Assembly (NCBI RefSeq): GCF_001424185.1
Contig: NZ_LMOM01000001.1
Span: forward strand, 461,256-525,255
Reading direction: 5' to 3'
Length of the DNA stretch: 64,000 bases
Source of the DNA: Deinococcus sp. Leaf326
Lineage (GTDB): Bacteria > Deinococcota > Deinococci > Deinococcales > Deinococcaceae
A model generated the notes under the pieces. That model was not told where the DNA came from. It saw only the letters and a list, made by a program, of their open reading frames with translations, and did no database searches. Each line of letters opens with the position of its first letter. Position 1 is the stretch's first letter. Shown piece after piece: positions 39,583 through 51,236 of this stretch. The position numbers were made by a program, and so were the translations under genes.

Positions 39583-41031
39583 ATGACCGACCTCCCCTCT
39601 GCCCCGTCCGGCGCCGCTGCCGCCGGGGCGCCCCCTGTTCCTACCCCGCCCACTCCGGCCGAGCTGCGCCTGCGCGCCCTGGCGACTGCCGGGCTGGTGG
39701 TGGGCATCTTCCTGAACGCGATGGAGGCCAGCGTGGTCTCGACCGCCATGCCCAGCGTGATCCGCGAGTTGCGCGGCGAGTCGCTCTACGCGCTGCCCTT
39801 TGCCGTCTACCTGCTGACCAGCACGGTCTCCAGCCCGCTGTGGGGCCGGGGGTCGGACATCCTGGGACGCAAGAAGCTGTACCTCGTCGGCGTCCTGCTG
39901 TTCCTGATCGGCAGCGCCCTGTGCGGCGCGGCGCAGAGCATGCCCTGGCTCATCGGCGCGCGGGCGGTGCAGGGCCTGGGCGCAGGCGCGCTGCTCACCA
40001 TCTCGCTGACCATCGTGGGCGAGTTGTACAACCTCGAGGAACGCGGCAAGGTGCAGGCCTTCATCAGTGGGGTGTGGGGCATCTCGGGGCTGGCCGGGCC
40101 ACTTCTGGGCGGCTGGCTCACCGATTCGCTGTCGTGGCGCTGGACCTTTCTGGTTTCACTGCCCTTTGGGGTGCTGGCCTTCGCCCTCGTCGCGCGCTTT
40201 CTCAAGCAGACGGGCATTCGCCGGGCGGCGCGGCTCGACTGGCCCGGTGCGGCGCTGTTCACGGCCGGCAGCGCCCTGATCGTCTGGGGCCTGGAAACCC
40301 GGGCGTGGCTGCTCGCCGGGCTGGGGGTCCTCGTGCTGGCCGGCGCCATCGCCACCGAGTTGCGTCACCCGGCCCCGTTGCTGCCCATGAAGGCGCTGCG
40401 CGAGCGCGTGCCGGGGGTGGCCTTCGCCGGCAATTTGCTCGGGGGCGCGGCCTACTTCGGGGTTATCGCCTACCTGCCGCTGTACGCCCAGAGTCTGTCG
40501 GGCGGCGGCGCGACGGCGGCCGGGGCCATCCTGACCCCCATGCTCGTCGGCTGGACCCTGACGAGCATCCTCTCGGCCCGGCTGATCCGTTCGGTGCCCC
40601 TGGCGCGGCTCTCTCAGCTGGGGTTCGCGCTGCTCGTGGTGATGTTTGCCCTCCTGATCCTGGCGGTCCACGCGCCGCTGTGGGTCACGAGCGCGCTGGG
40701 GTTCGCGGTCGGCATGGGCATGGGGTTCTCGATGCTCAGCCTGCTGCTGGCGGCCCAGCAATCGGCCACGGGCGGTGAGCTCGGCGCCGTGACCAGCGGC
40801 GTGCTGTTCGCCCGGCAGATGGGCGGCGCGCTCGGGACGGCAGTCATGGCGCTGCTCATCGGACCGGCGGCCATCGCGGCGGGCGGCTTCGAGCTTGCCG
40901 AAGGCCTGCGCCGGGCGTATGTCCTGTCGCTGGGGCTGGTCGCGGCCGCCTTCGTGGTAAGCCTGTGGCTGCCCGTGGTGCGCGCCGCGCCGGCCTCCCC
41001 TGCCGAACCCGTTCCCCTGGGACAGGACTGA
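39583..41031 (+). CDS. MFS drug/solute exporter (DHA2-like)
   Basis: A membrane transporter of 482 residues. A Pro/Ala-rich N-terminal tail is followed by about 13-14 hydrophobic segments. The MFS loop motif is present as [16 protein letters not shown], and motif C-like [21 protein letters not shown] and [17 protein letters not shown] are typical of DHA2/EmrB antiporters. The proton-coupled substrate is unknown. ATG 39583 follows a TAGCCT box by 7 nt. No regulator gene is adjacent. Confidence 0.9.
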   Translation: MTDLPSAPSGAAAAGAPPVPTPPTPAELRLRALATAGLVVGIFLNAMEASVVSTAMPSVIRELRGESLYALPFAVYLLTSTVSSPLWGRGSDILGRKKLYLVGVLLFLIGSALCGAAQSMPWLIGARAVQGLGAGALLTISLTIVGELYNLEERGKVQAFISGVWGISGLAGPLLGGWLTDSLSWRWTFLVSLPFGVLAFALVARFLKQTGIRRAARLDWPGAALFTAGSALIVWGLETRAWLLAGLGVLVLAGAIATELRHPAPLLPMKALRERVPGVAFAGNLLGGAAYFGVIAYLPLYAQSLSGGGATAAGAILTPMLVGWTLTSILSARLIRSVPLARLSQLGFALLVVMFALLILAVHAPLWVTSALGFAVGMGMGFSMLSLLLAAQQSATGGELGAVTSGVLFARQMGGALGTAVMALLIGPAAIAAGGFELAEGLRRAYVLSLGLVAAAFVVSLWLPVVRAAPASPAEPVPLGQD

Positions 41032-41399
41032 GCCCCACGTGAGGAAAGCTGGACGGCCGGAAGCAAATTTGCCTCCGGCCGCCCTCTTTGGGACTTGGGC
41101 GCGGCGCGCCTACTCTGGGATGGCGCCACGCTGTCGGTATCTCAAACCACGCTTCCGCGGGGGCAGGAGGCACATGAACGCTCTCTACAGCCCCCAGAGT
41201 CCGTGCCACCCGGAGGCCGACCCGCACGGCAACGGCGTTTCTCAGGGCCGGCTCATGAGTCACATCTTAAGTTCTTGGGGCTGAGCGAAAAGTCACACTG
41301 GGGGCTAAGGTCTGGGCATTCGGAGCGCAGGTACCGCCTGAAACCCGAGCCGACCGCCCCGTTCTTTTCCGAGTCTTTCCGTTACCCAAGGAGCCTACC
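41032..41399. other. Intergenic region with a terminator and a doubtful small ORF
   Basis: A gap of 368 bp between the MFS gene and the membrane protein gene. It holds an MFS terminator hairpin (41054-41081). It also contains an ATG at 41174 with AGGAGG immediately upstream, opening a 36-codon ORF to 41284 with no recognisable similarity. The last 100 bp have no clear -10. No RNA gene was identified. Confidence 0.45.
41054..41081 (+). terminator. Hairpin downstream of the MFS gene
   Basis: CGGCCGGA-x-GCAAA pairs with TTTGC-x-TCCGGCCG with one A/C mismatch. It is followed by CCCTCTTTGGG. Confidence 0.6.
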
Positions 41400-42356
41400 G
41401 TGACCACCCTGAATGCCGACCGTCTTTCCCAGCGCCTCTCGTGGCGCGGCGTCATCGCTGGCCTCGTGATGGGCCTCGTCAGCACCCTGACCATCATCGC
41501 CCTGGGCGCCGTCATCACGGCCCTGACCGGCCTGACCCTGACCGGCGTGGGCATTGCCGCCGCCATCTGGGCCGCCATCGCCGCGCTGGTAGGCGCCTAC
41601 GCCGCCGGCCTGACCGCCGTGCGGGCCAGCGTGCCGGCCACCAGGAACGACGACGGGATCGCCGCCATGACCCACGGTGACGCCACTATGACCGGCCTGA
41701 TCACCGGCGGCCTGATCGTACTGCTGACCACCCTGTTCGCCTTCAACGGCGCGAGCCGCCTCGTGGGCACCGCGACCAACGTCGTCAGCGGCGTGGTGGG
41801 CACGGCCGCGACCGGCGCCGCCGCTGCCGGTGCGGGTGCCGCCCAGGCCCCCGGCGTCCAGGGCTTTTTCAACAACATCTCGCCGGCCGACGTCGAAGGC
41901 CTAATCGCCGACAACACTGACCTCAATCAGGAGCAGGTGACTGCCACGGCCAACGTGGTCTCGGGCATCGTGCGCCGCGCCCAGTACGACCTCGGCAACA
42001 CCGACCTGACGAACGTCACCGACTTCGCCCAGGCCCGCGTGCAGAACATCCGTCAGGCGCTGAGCGGCGAGCAGTTCGTGACCCGCCTCGAGCGTCAGGG
42101 CCTGAGCAACGCCCAGGCGACCGAAGTCCAGGGCGAGATCAACAAGGCCGTGGACCGCATCGAGACCCAGGCCACCCGCACCGCCCAGGCTGCCGAGCAG
42201 GCTGCGCGCGGCGCCGCCAGCACCGCCGGCTGGGCCTGGCTGCTCGCCAGCGGCCTGACGCTGCTCGCCTCGGTCTTCGGTGCCCGCAGCGCCGCGACCA
42301 GCCGCATCGCCCCCGCCGTGCCGGTTGCCGACGTGCGCGCCAACACCAAGCGCTGA
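41400..42356 (+). CDS. Membrane protein of unknown function, Ala-rich
   Basis: A protein of 318 residues. N-terminal membrane segments are near 17-40 and 45-70, and a third is near 97-118. Then comes an Ala/Gln-rich region predicted to be largely helical, with [25 protein letters not shown] coiled-coil character, and a final hydrophobic segment near 275-295. AAGGAG lies 7 nt upstream of the GTG start. No enzyme motif is visible. I do not recognise a family, though it resembles envelope proteins with a long soluble helix held by membrane ends. Confidence 0.7.
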   Translation: MTTLNADRLSQRLSWRGVIAGLVMGLVSTLTIIALGAVITALTGLTLTGVGIAAAIWAAIAALVGAYAAGLTAVRASVPATRNDDGIAAMTHGDATMTGLITGGLIVLLTTLFAFNGASRLVGTATNVVSGVVGTAATGAAAAGAGAAQAPGVQGFFNNISPADVEGLIADNTDLNQEQVTATANVVSGIVRRAQYDLGNTDLTNVTDFAQARVQNIRQALSGEQFVTRLERQGLSNAQATEVQGEINKAVDRIETQATRTAQAAEQAARGAASTAGWAWLLASGLTLLASVFGARSAATSRIAPAVPVADVRANTKR

Positions 42357-42371
42357 GTCCAGTCCCACCAG

Positions 42372-42408
42372 AAAGCGCCGCACCCCATATCGGGAGTGCG
42401 GCGCTTTT
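42372..42408. terminator. Bidirectional terminator
   Basis: A perfect 12-bp stem, AAAGCGCCGCAC (42372-42383) with GTGCGGCGCTTT (42396-42407), followed by T. It lies between the convergent membrane-protein and antiporter genes. Confidence 0.85.
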
Positions 42409-42443
42409 CGTGCTGACCTTGCGGCCGCGCTTGTTGGCGGCGT

Positions 42444-43520
42444 TCAGGCCACCGGGTAGAAGAACACGGCGAAGGCCAGGATGACGTAGACCCCCAGCAG
42501 CAGCACGCCTTCGAGCCAGTTGGTCTCGCCGTCGCGCACGACCGAGTTGGCGATCAGGACGGCAGCGACGATGGCAATGAGTTCCAGCGGCGTCACGACC
42601 AGGTTCATCGGTTGCCCGACGATCAGGCCCGCGAGCACGAGCAGCGGCGCGACGAGCAGCGCGACCTGCACCGTACTGCCCAGGCTGATGGTCATCGAGA
42701 GGTTCATCTTGTTGCGCAGCGCGAACATGACGGCGGCGGCGTGTTCGGCCGCGTTGCCGATGATGGGAATGAGGATCAGGCCCACGAAGAACTCGGTGAG
42801 GCCGAGGCTGGCAGTCGCGGCCTCCAGCGTGCCGACCAGAAATTCGGACATGAAGGCGACGGCCACCGTACTCGCCGCCAGCACCCCGACAGCCAGCGCC
42901 ACGCTCCAGGGCTTGCCGTCATGCTCTTCGGCGTCGTCGTCGTCCGAGGCCGAGAGCAGGTCGCTGTGGGTGCGCAGCGTGAAGAACAGGTACGAGATGT
43001 ACATGATGATGAGCACGACCGCCGCCGCGTCCGAGAGATTCACGTCGAGCCGCGCGGCCGCCTCGGGCGCGACCGCCCGCGCGGCGTAGTCGAAGATGGT
43101 CGGAATACTCAGAGCGATCAGGCTGATGGTGAGCAGGCTGGAGATCGCCCCGGCCGTCTTGATGTTGAAGCGCTGCTCTTTGTACTTCAGGCCGCCAACA
43201 AGCACCGCCAGCCCCATCACCAGTAGCAGATTGCCCAGAATGGACCCGATGAGGCTGGCCTTGACGACTTCCAGCTTGCCCGCCTGAAGCGCGAAAAAGG
43301 CGATGATGAGTTCGGTCGCGTTGCCGAACGTGGCGTTCAGCAGCCCGCCGACGGCGCTGCCGGCCCGCACCGCGAGCTGTTCGGTGGCCTGCCCCATGAT
43401 GCCCGCCAGGGGCAGGATGGCGAGCGCCGCACTGATGAAGATGAGGGTGGGGTTGCCCCCGGTGTATTCCAGGAAAGCGGCGATGGGCAAAAACACCAGC
43501 ATCACGTTGAGCCACTTCAC
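42444..43520 (-). CDS. Calcium/cation-proton antiporter (CaxA/ChaA family)
   Basis: An inner-membrane antiporter of 358 residues expected to expel Ca2+ or other divalent cations in exchange for protons. It has about 11 hydrophobic segments in two halves. The two alpha-repeat signatures of the CaCA superfamily are intact: NATFGNATELIIAFFAL and GNAAEHAAAVMFALRNKM. An acidic loop (SASDDDDAEEHD) separates the halves. The start is GTG 43520 with GAGG 7 nt upstream. Na+ and K+ transport are also possible. Confidence 0.92.
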   Translation of the reverse strand: MKWLNVMLVFLPIAAFLEYTGGNPTLIFISAALAILPLAGIMGQATEQLAVRAGSAVGGLLNATFGNATELIIAFFALQAGKLEVVKASLIGSILGNLLLVMGLAVLVGGLKYKEQRFNIKTAGAISSLLTISLIALSIPTIFDYAARAVAPEAAARLDVNLSDAAAVVLIIMYISYLFFTLRTHSDLLSASDDDDAEEHDGKPWSVALAVGVLAASTVAVAFMSEFLVGTLEAATASLGLTEFFVGLILIPIIGNAAEHAAAVMFALRNKMNLSMTISLGSTVQVALLVAPLLVLAGLIVGQPMNLVVTPLELIAIVAAVLIANSVVRDGETNWLEGVLLLGVYVILAFAVFFYPVA

Positions 43521-43652
43521 GGCTGGGCCTCGGTGGGGAAATCGGACATGGGCGGATTGTAACGGCCAGATGAAGCGGGCCTCCGGTCGGGTCGTCTGCC
43601 CCCGCCAGGGCTCTCAATCGGACCGCGCCCCGCCTGCTAGCCTGAACGCGGC

Positions 43653-46004
<2,352 letters not shown>

Positions 46005-46008
46005 GCAG

Positions 46009-46467
46009 ATGGACACCCCGCCGGACGCAGCGGGCCTGCTCGCCGAACTCACCTCCGGGGAGGGCTCCCGGGTCTGGTCCGCCTCGGGGAGGGTCATCCA
46101 GCAGGCCAGCCGGGAGACGCTGCTGGCCCTCGCCCCCCACCTGCCCCACATTCGCCGCGCCACCGCCGGCCTGGAGCTGGGCGGAATGCTCTTGGACAAC
46201 GACCTGCATCTCGCTCAGGCGCTGCGGGTCATCGGGGCTGCGGGAGACCGGCGGTGTTCCTGTGAGGTCTACGAGGGGTATCTGGGCTACGACCCCGAAC
46301 AGGAACAGGCGCGGGGGCACACCCGGACCCTGCGCACCACCCCACCCGACTGGAACATGACCTTCTGGTGCCGCTGCCTGCGCTGCGCGCGCGAGTATAA
46401 GGTCGAGCAGGGCGCGTCTCACACGACCTGGTGGAAGTGGAACCGGCTGGACCCGCCGCGAGGCTAG
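46009..46467 (+). CDS. Cys-rich hypothetical protein downstream of recG
   Basis: A protein of 152 residues I do not recognise. The N-terminal half is helical. The C-terminal half has C-S-C, then WCRCLRCAREY, giving five cysteines in C-x-C and C-x-C-x-x-C arrangements that could hold zinc. A Trp-rich end (HTTWWKWNRL) follows. The start is 4 nt after the recG stop, so the two are probably cotranscribed, but there is no clear ribosome site. A link to DNA repair is inference from position only. Confidence 0.65.
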   Translation: MDTPPDAAGLLAELTSGEGSRVWSASGRVIQQASRETLLALAPHLPHIRRATAGLELGGMLLDNDLHLAQALRVIGAAGDRRCSCEVYEGYLGYDPEQEQARGHTRTLRTTPPDWNMTFWCRCLRCAREYKVEQGASHTTWWKWNRLDPPRG

Positions 46468-46495
46468 TGGGGCGCGGGCCCAGTGCGGCATAGGC

Positions 46496-47356
46496 CTAGC
46501 GGGGTACAGGCGCCTCCCCGGCGCGGCTCACCTGTGCGAGCTTGAGGGCGTCGGGACTGCCCGCAGGAACCGTCATGACGACGATCCGCAGGCCGTCCTC
46601 GCCGGTGGACAGCACGTCGCAGTCCACCACGATCTCCCCGACGAGGGGATGCTCGACCGTCTTGCGGTCGCCGGTGTATTCGCCGACCGCCCCCGCACGC
46701 CATAGCCGGGCGAAGTCGGGGCTGCCTTCCAGGAGGGTGGTCAGCAGTTCGGCCAGGTGCGGATCGTCGGGGTACTGCGTGGTCACGCGGCGCAGGTCGG
46801 CGACCACCGCGCGGTCGGTCGCCTCCGGGCGCTCGGAATGAACCGGCCAGGCCGGGACAAAGCCGCGCCGGCCCGGCACAGGAAACCGCGCATAGACGAA
46901 GCTGCGGTCCTCGGGGGCAGTTCCGGACGGATCGCCCAGAAGCGCCGACCAGCTTCCGTTCCACCACAGCAGGCGCCAGTCGGCCGTGAAGACGGCGACC
47001 GCCACGTCGCCCAGCCGCTGGAGGACGCGCTGCACCCCCGGCGAGATGCGCTCGCTGACGGCATGGTCGCCGGGCGGCTGAAGCCCCGCCAGGCGGTAGA
47101 AGTGGTCGCGCTCGGTCCGGCTGAGCCGGAGGGCGTGGGCCAGCGCGGCGACGACCGGCGCCGACGGCGTGGTCGCCCGGCCCTGCTCAAGCCGCACGAG
47201 ATAGTCGACCGACAGCCCAGCCAGCTCGGCCAGTTCCTCGCGCCGCAGACCCGCCGCGCGGCGCGTGCCCCCGGTACCGGTGCCTAGCTGGGGCGGAGAG
47301 AGGCGGTCACGCCACGTCCGCAGGGTCGTAGCGAGGCTGGTGTCCACAGGGCTCAT
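46496..47356 (-). CDS. XRE-family regulator with MmyB ligand-binding domain
   Basis: A regulator of 286 residues. The N-terminal helix-turn-helix is GLRREELAELAGLSVDYLVRLEQGR (about 36-60). The rest is the MmyB-like domain with ADWRLLWWNGSW and PVVGEIVVDCDVLSTGEDGLRIVV-like sequence, which binds a small hydrophobic ligand in known structures. A TACACT box is 7 nt upstream of the ATG. The divergent SDR gene 106 bp away is the probable target, a very common arrangement for this regulator class. Confidence 0.9.
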   Translation of the reverse strand: MSPVDTSLATTLRTWRDRLSPPQLGTGTGGTRRAAGLRREELAELAGLSVDYLVRLEQGRATTPSAPVVAALAHALRLSRTERDHFYRLAGLQPPGDHAVSERISPGVQRVLQRLGDVAVAVFTADWRLLWWNGSWSALLGDPSGTAPEDRSFVYARFPVPGRRGFVPAWPVHSERPEATDRAVVADLRRVTTQYPDDPHLAELLTTLLEGSPDFARLWRAGAVGEYTGDRKTVEHPLVGEIVVDCDVLSTGEDGLRIVVMTVPAGSPDALKLAQVSRAGEAPVPR

Positions 47357-47462
47357 CCCCCCGAGTGTAGCTCCGCCCCTGGGCACGCCCGAGGGGGGGA
47401 CTGCTGGTCCTACCGACAGACAGACCCTGGTTGCCGCGCGTCCGTTGCCGCACACTGGCGCC

Positions 47463-48164
47463 GTGACCATCACCTTCATCACCGGCGCCAACAAGGGCCT
47501 TGGATTCGAAACTGCCCGCCGCCTGAGCGAACTCGGCCACACGGTCCTGATCGGTGCGCGCGACCCCGAGCGCGGCCACACGGCTGCCGAACAGCTGGGC
47601 GGCGGCGCTCGCTTCGTGCTCATCGACGTCACCGACGACGAGTCGGTGGCCCGCGCCGCCGCCGACGTTCAGGCGCACGAGGGCCGTGTGGACGTGCTCA
47701 TCAACAATGCCGGCATTCTCGGCACCCACGTTCCCGCCGGGGAACTCACTGGGCCGGACGCCCTGGAGGTCTTCAACACCAACGTGGCGAGCATCGTGCG
47801 CGTGACCCACGCCTTCTTGCCCCTACTGCGGCGGTCGGCGCAGCCCTCGGTCGTCAACGTCACCAGCGGTCTGGGTTCCTTCGACCGCGTCCACGACGCC
47901 GAACGGATCGAGTCCAGGGTCATCGCCCCGCTCTACACAGCGTCCAAGTCGGCCGTCACCATGCTCACCCTCCAGTACGCGCGGGCGCTGCCGGAGATCC
48001 GGTTCAACGCGGCCGACCCCGGCTACACCGCGACCGACTTCAACAGCAACAGCGGCTACCAGACCGTTCAGGAGGGCACGGACGCCGTCGTCACCCTGGC
48101 GACCGAGGGTCCGGAAGCGGGCACCGGGCGCTTCATCGACCGCGCGGGGACGGTCGGCTGGTAA
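47463..48164 (+). CDS. Short-chain dehydrogenase/reductase
   Basis: An NAD(P)-dependent oxidoreductase of 233 residues. FITGANKGLGFETARRL is the glycine-rich cofactor motif, INNAGILG the N-x-A-G motif, and the active site has S in VNVTSGLGS and Y-T-A-S-K in PLYTASKSAV. PGYTATDFN follows. The substrate is unknown. The start is GTG 47463. It is divergently arranged with the XRE/MmyB regulator that probably controls it. Confidence 0.9.
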   Translation: MTITFITGANKGLGFETARRLSELGHTVLIGARDPERGHTAAEQLGGGARFVLIDVTDDESVARAAADVQAHEGRVDVLINNAGILGTHVPAGELTGPDALEVFNTNVASIVRVTHAFLPLLRRSAQPSVVNVTSGLGSFDRVHDAERIESRVIAPLYTASKSAVTMLTLQYARALPEIRFNAADPGYTATDFNSNSGYQTVQEGTDAVVTLATEGPEAGTGRFIDRAGTVGW

Positions 48165-48182
48165 GCGCCGGACCATGACAGC

Positions 48183-48209
48183 GGGCGGCCCCCAGCGTGA
48201 GGGCCGCCC
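48183..48209. terminator. Hairpin between convergent SDR and hydrolase genes
   Basis: A 9-bp stem, GGGCGGCCC (48183-48191) with GGGCCGCCC (48201-48209). There is no T run, so it is a weak call. Confidence 0.5.
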
Positions 48210-48223
48210 CGCCGATGTTCGCC

Positions 48224-49057
48224 CTACTTCTTGAGGAAGGCGAGGAGCGCCGTGTTCACTTCGTCGGGGAAGGTCCACAGGATGTTGTGCGGTCCGTCCT
48301 TGACGACCACCAGTTCGCTGCCCTGGATCAGCGCGGGCAGGCGGTGGGCCGTCGCGGCGATAGGCAACACGTTGTCGGCGTCACCGTGAATGATCAGCGT
48401 GGGCACGTCGATCTTGGCCACATCCGCCCGGAAGTCCTCGAGCCAGGCGTCGACGCACTGCAGGGTGGCGGTGGCCGAGGCGCGGGCCGCGAGGTTGAAG
48501 TTCGCGTGCAGCACTTCCTCGCTCACGCGGGTGCCAAGCAGCTTGTCGGTGTTGTAGAAGTTCTTGAAGAAATCCGTCAGGTAGGCGAAACGGTCCTTAC
48601 GCACCGCGTCCTTGATGCCCTCGAACACGCTGCCGTCCACCCCTTCGGGGTTGTCGTCGGTCTTCAGGAGGTACGGCGGGATCACCCCGATCAGCACGGC
48701 CTTCTTCACGCGCGCCGAGCCGTAGCGGCCGATGTAACGGGTGACTTCCCCCGTACCCATCGAGAAGCCGCCGAGCACAACGTCCTGCAAGTTGAGGTGC
48801 GAGAGCAGCGCGTCAAGATCGGCGGCGAAGGTGTCGTAGTTGTAGCCCGAAGAAGGCTGGCTCGACTGCCCGAACCCCCGGCGGTCATAGGTAATGACGC
48901 GGTAGCCGGCCTGGAGCAGCGCCGCTTCCTGGCGTTCCCACGAACGGCCGTTGAGGGGATAGCCGTGGATGAGCACAACCGGCTGACCCTGGCCGTGGTC
49001 CTCGAAGAACAGTTCGATGGGCTGGCCGTTTTCCTGACCGACGGTAATGTAGGGCAT
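48224..49057 (-). CDS. Alpha/beta hydrolase (non-heme chloroperoxidase/esterase type)
   Basis: A protein of 277 residues with the alpha/beta hydrolase fold of cofactor-free haloperoxidases and arylesterases. The catalytic Ser lies in GGFSMG, the Asp in IIHGDADNVLP, and the His in KDGPHNILW. The oxyanion HGYPLNGRSW segment is typical. The physiological substrate is an ester or lactone at best guess. AGGAGG lies upstream of the ATG. A TetR-type operator at 49117-49132 lies 60 bp upstream. Confidence 0.92.
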   Translation of the reverse strand: MPYITVGQENGQPIELFFEDHGQGQPVVLIHGYPLNGRSWERQEAALLQAGYRVITYDRRGFGQSSQPSSGYNYDTFAADLDALLSHLNLQDVVLGGFSMGTGEVTRYIGRYGSARVKKAVLIGVIPPYLLKTDDNPEGVDGSVFEGIKDAVRKDRFAYLTDFFKNFYNTDKLLGTRVSEEVLHANFNLAARASATATLQCVDAWLEDFRADVAKIDVPTLIIHGDADNVLPIAATAHRLPALIQGSELVVVKDGPHNILWTFPDEVNTALLAFLKK

Positions 49058-49116
49058 AGCGTGAAACCTCCTGAGAGAGACGGATGAACTCGGCGAACAG
49101 GCTCAGTCTATAGTTA

Positions 49117-49132
49117 TCTATCCGTAGGTAGA
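49117..49132. promoter_or_regulatory. TetR operator copy upstream of the hydrolase gene
   Basis: TCTATCCGTAGGTAGA: near-perfect inverted 6-bp arms with a 4-bp centre, matching the site at 49896-49911 next to the TetR start with one arm mismatch. It lies in the 49058-49290 gap, which otherwise holds only the tetR terminator. Confidence 0.75.
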
Positions 49133-49241
49133 CAGACTTGACCCTACTTGATGAAGATGACCTCAAGGCTCTCGGGACCAGTCAAATCGCACCCTGTTTC
49201 CTATCAGAAAGGGATGAAACCGTTGGAGCCCGCAACCAGAC

Positions 49242-49272
49242 AAAGCTGCCGTGGACAGATCTCCACGGCAGC
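49242..49272 (-). terminator. Rho-independent terminator of the TetR gene
   Basis: An 11-bp stem, GCTGCCGTGGA (49245-49255) with TCCACGGCAGC (49262-49272). On the minus strand it is followed by TTTG. It lies 18 nt after the stop codon. Confidence 0.8.
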
Positions 49273-49290
49273 GGCGGGCAGGCCAGGGCT

Positions 49291-49884
49291 TCAGGCGGCG
49301 CGCAGTTGTTCCATCAGGATGCGGGCCAGCGGTTCGAACTGGGCCGTGTCGCCCGAAGCGCGGGCCAGCAGCATCGCGCCTTCCAACCCGGCGAGCAGGG
49401 CAGCTGCGGCCTGTTCCGGGGGCTGGGTGGCTGCCATCTCGCCGCTTTCCTGGCCCTCGGCGAGCGCAGCGGCCAGCCAGCGCCTGTTCAGCTCGAAGAA
49501 CTGGGCAACCTCGGCCTGCATGGTCTCGGGGAGGGTGATAAAGTCGTTGGCCAGAACCGTGCACAGGCAGATGCGGCCGTCGGGATGCACCACCTCGCGG
49601 TAGGCCAGCAGGTAGGCGTCAAGTCGCTCGGGCAGTGGCAGCCCCCGCGCCGAGATGGCGGCCAGGTGCACCTCCAGGCGCTCGCGGTAACGGCGCACCA
49701 GGGCCACACCGAGGTCGGTCTTGGCGGGAAAGTGGTAATGAACGCTCGCGTTACGGATGCCCAGCCGGCGACTGATGTCGCTGTAGCTCACGGCGTTGAA
49801 GCCGCGCAGTTGCACGAGCTCCTGCGCTACGTCCAGAATCTGCGCGGCCGTATCGCCTTTTTCGGTGAGGGACCGCTGAACCAT
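49291..49884 (-). CDS. TetR family transcriptional regulator
   Basis: A regulator of 197 residues. The N-terminal TetR helix-turn-helix reads AVSYSDISRRLGIRNASVHYHFPAKTDL, and the C-terminal helical domain (about 80-195) should bind a ligand. It resembles the AcuR/BetI-like group with a conserved Cys-containing GRICLCTVLAND segment. The start is ATG 49884. A perfect palindrome at 49896-49911 lies 12 bp upstream of the ATG, so autorepression is expected. The neighbouring hydrolase gene carries the same operator. Confidence 0.92.
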   Translation of the reverse strand: MVQRSLTEKGDTAAQILDVAQELVQLRGFNAVSYSDISRRLGIRNASVHYHFPAKTDLGVALVRRYRERLEVHLAAISARGLPLPERLDAYLLAYREVVHPDGRICLCTVLANDFITLPETMQAEVAQFFELNRRWLAAALAEGQESGEMAATQPPEQAAAALLAGLEGAMLLARASGDTAQFEPLARILMEQLRAA

Positions 49885-49895
49885 AACGCCGAGTA

Positions 49896-49911
49896 TCTAC
49901 CTGCCGGTAGA
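49896..49911. promoter_or_regulatory. TetR operator upstream of its own gene
   Basis: TCTACCTGCCGGTAGA: perfect 6-bp inverted arms (TCTACC/GGTAGA) and a 4-bp centre, 12 bp before the TetR ATG and just after the convergent-side mnmA stop. Confidence 0.8.
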
Positions 49912-49928
49912 GAGAAGTCAACCAGCCC

Positions 49929-51071
<1,143 letters not shown>

Positions 51072-51236
51072 AACGCCGCAGCCTAACAGACCGCCGGCAA
51101 AAGCCGGCGTGACCCGGCACCCGTTTGACCTGCCGGAACGCGCCCGTAGGAGCGCGCGTTAAATCCAACGTTCAGAGTCGAGGGGGAAGCCGCCTTTTTA
51201 CGCTGCTTTTCCGGAAGCAGTCCCTACAATGCCGCC

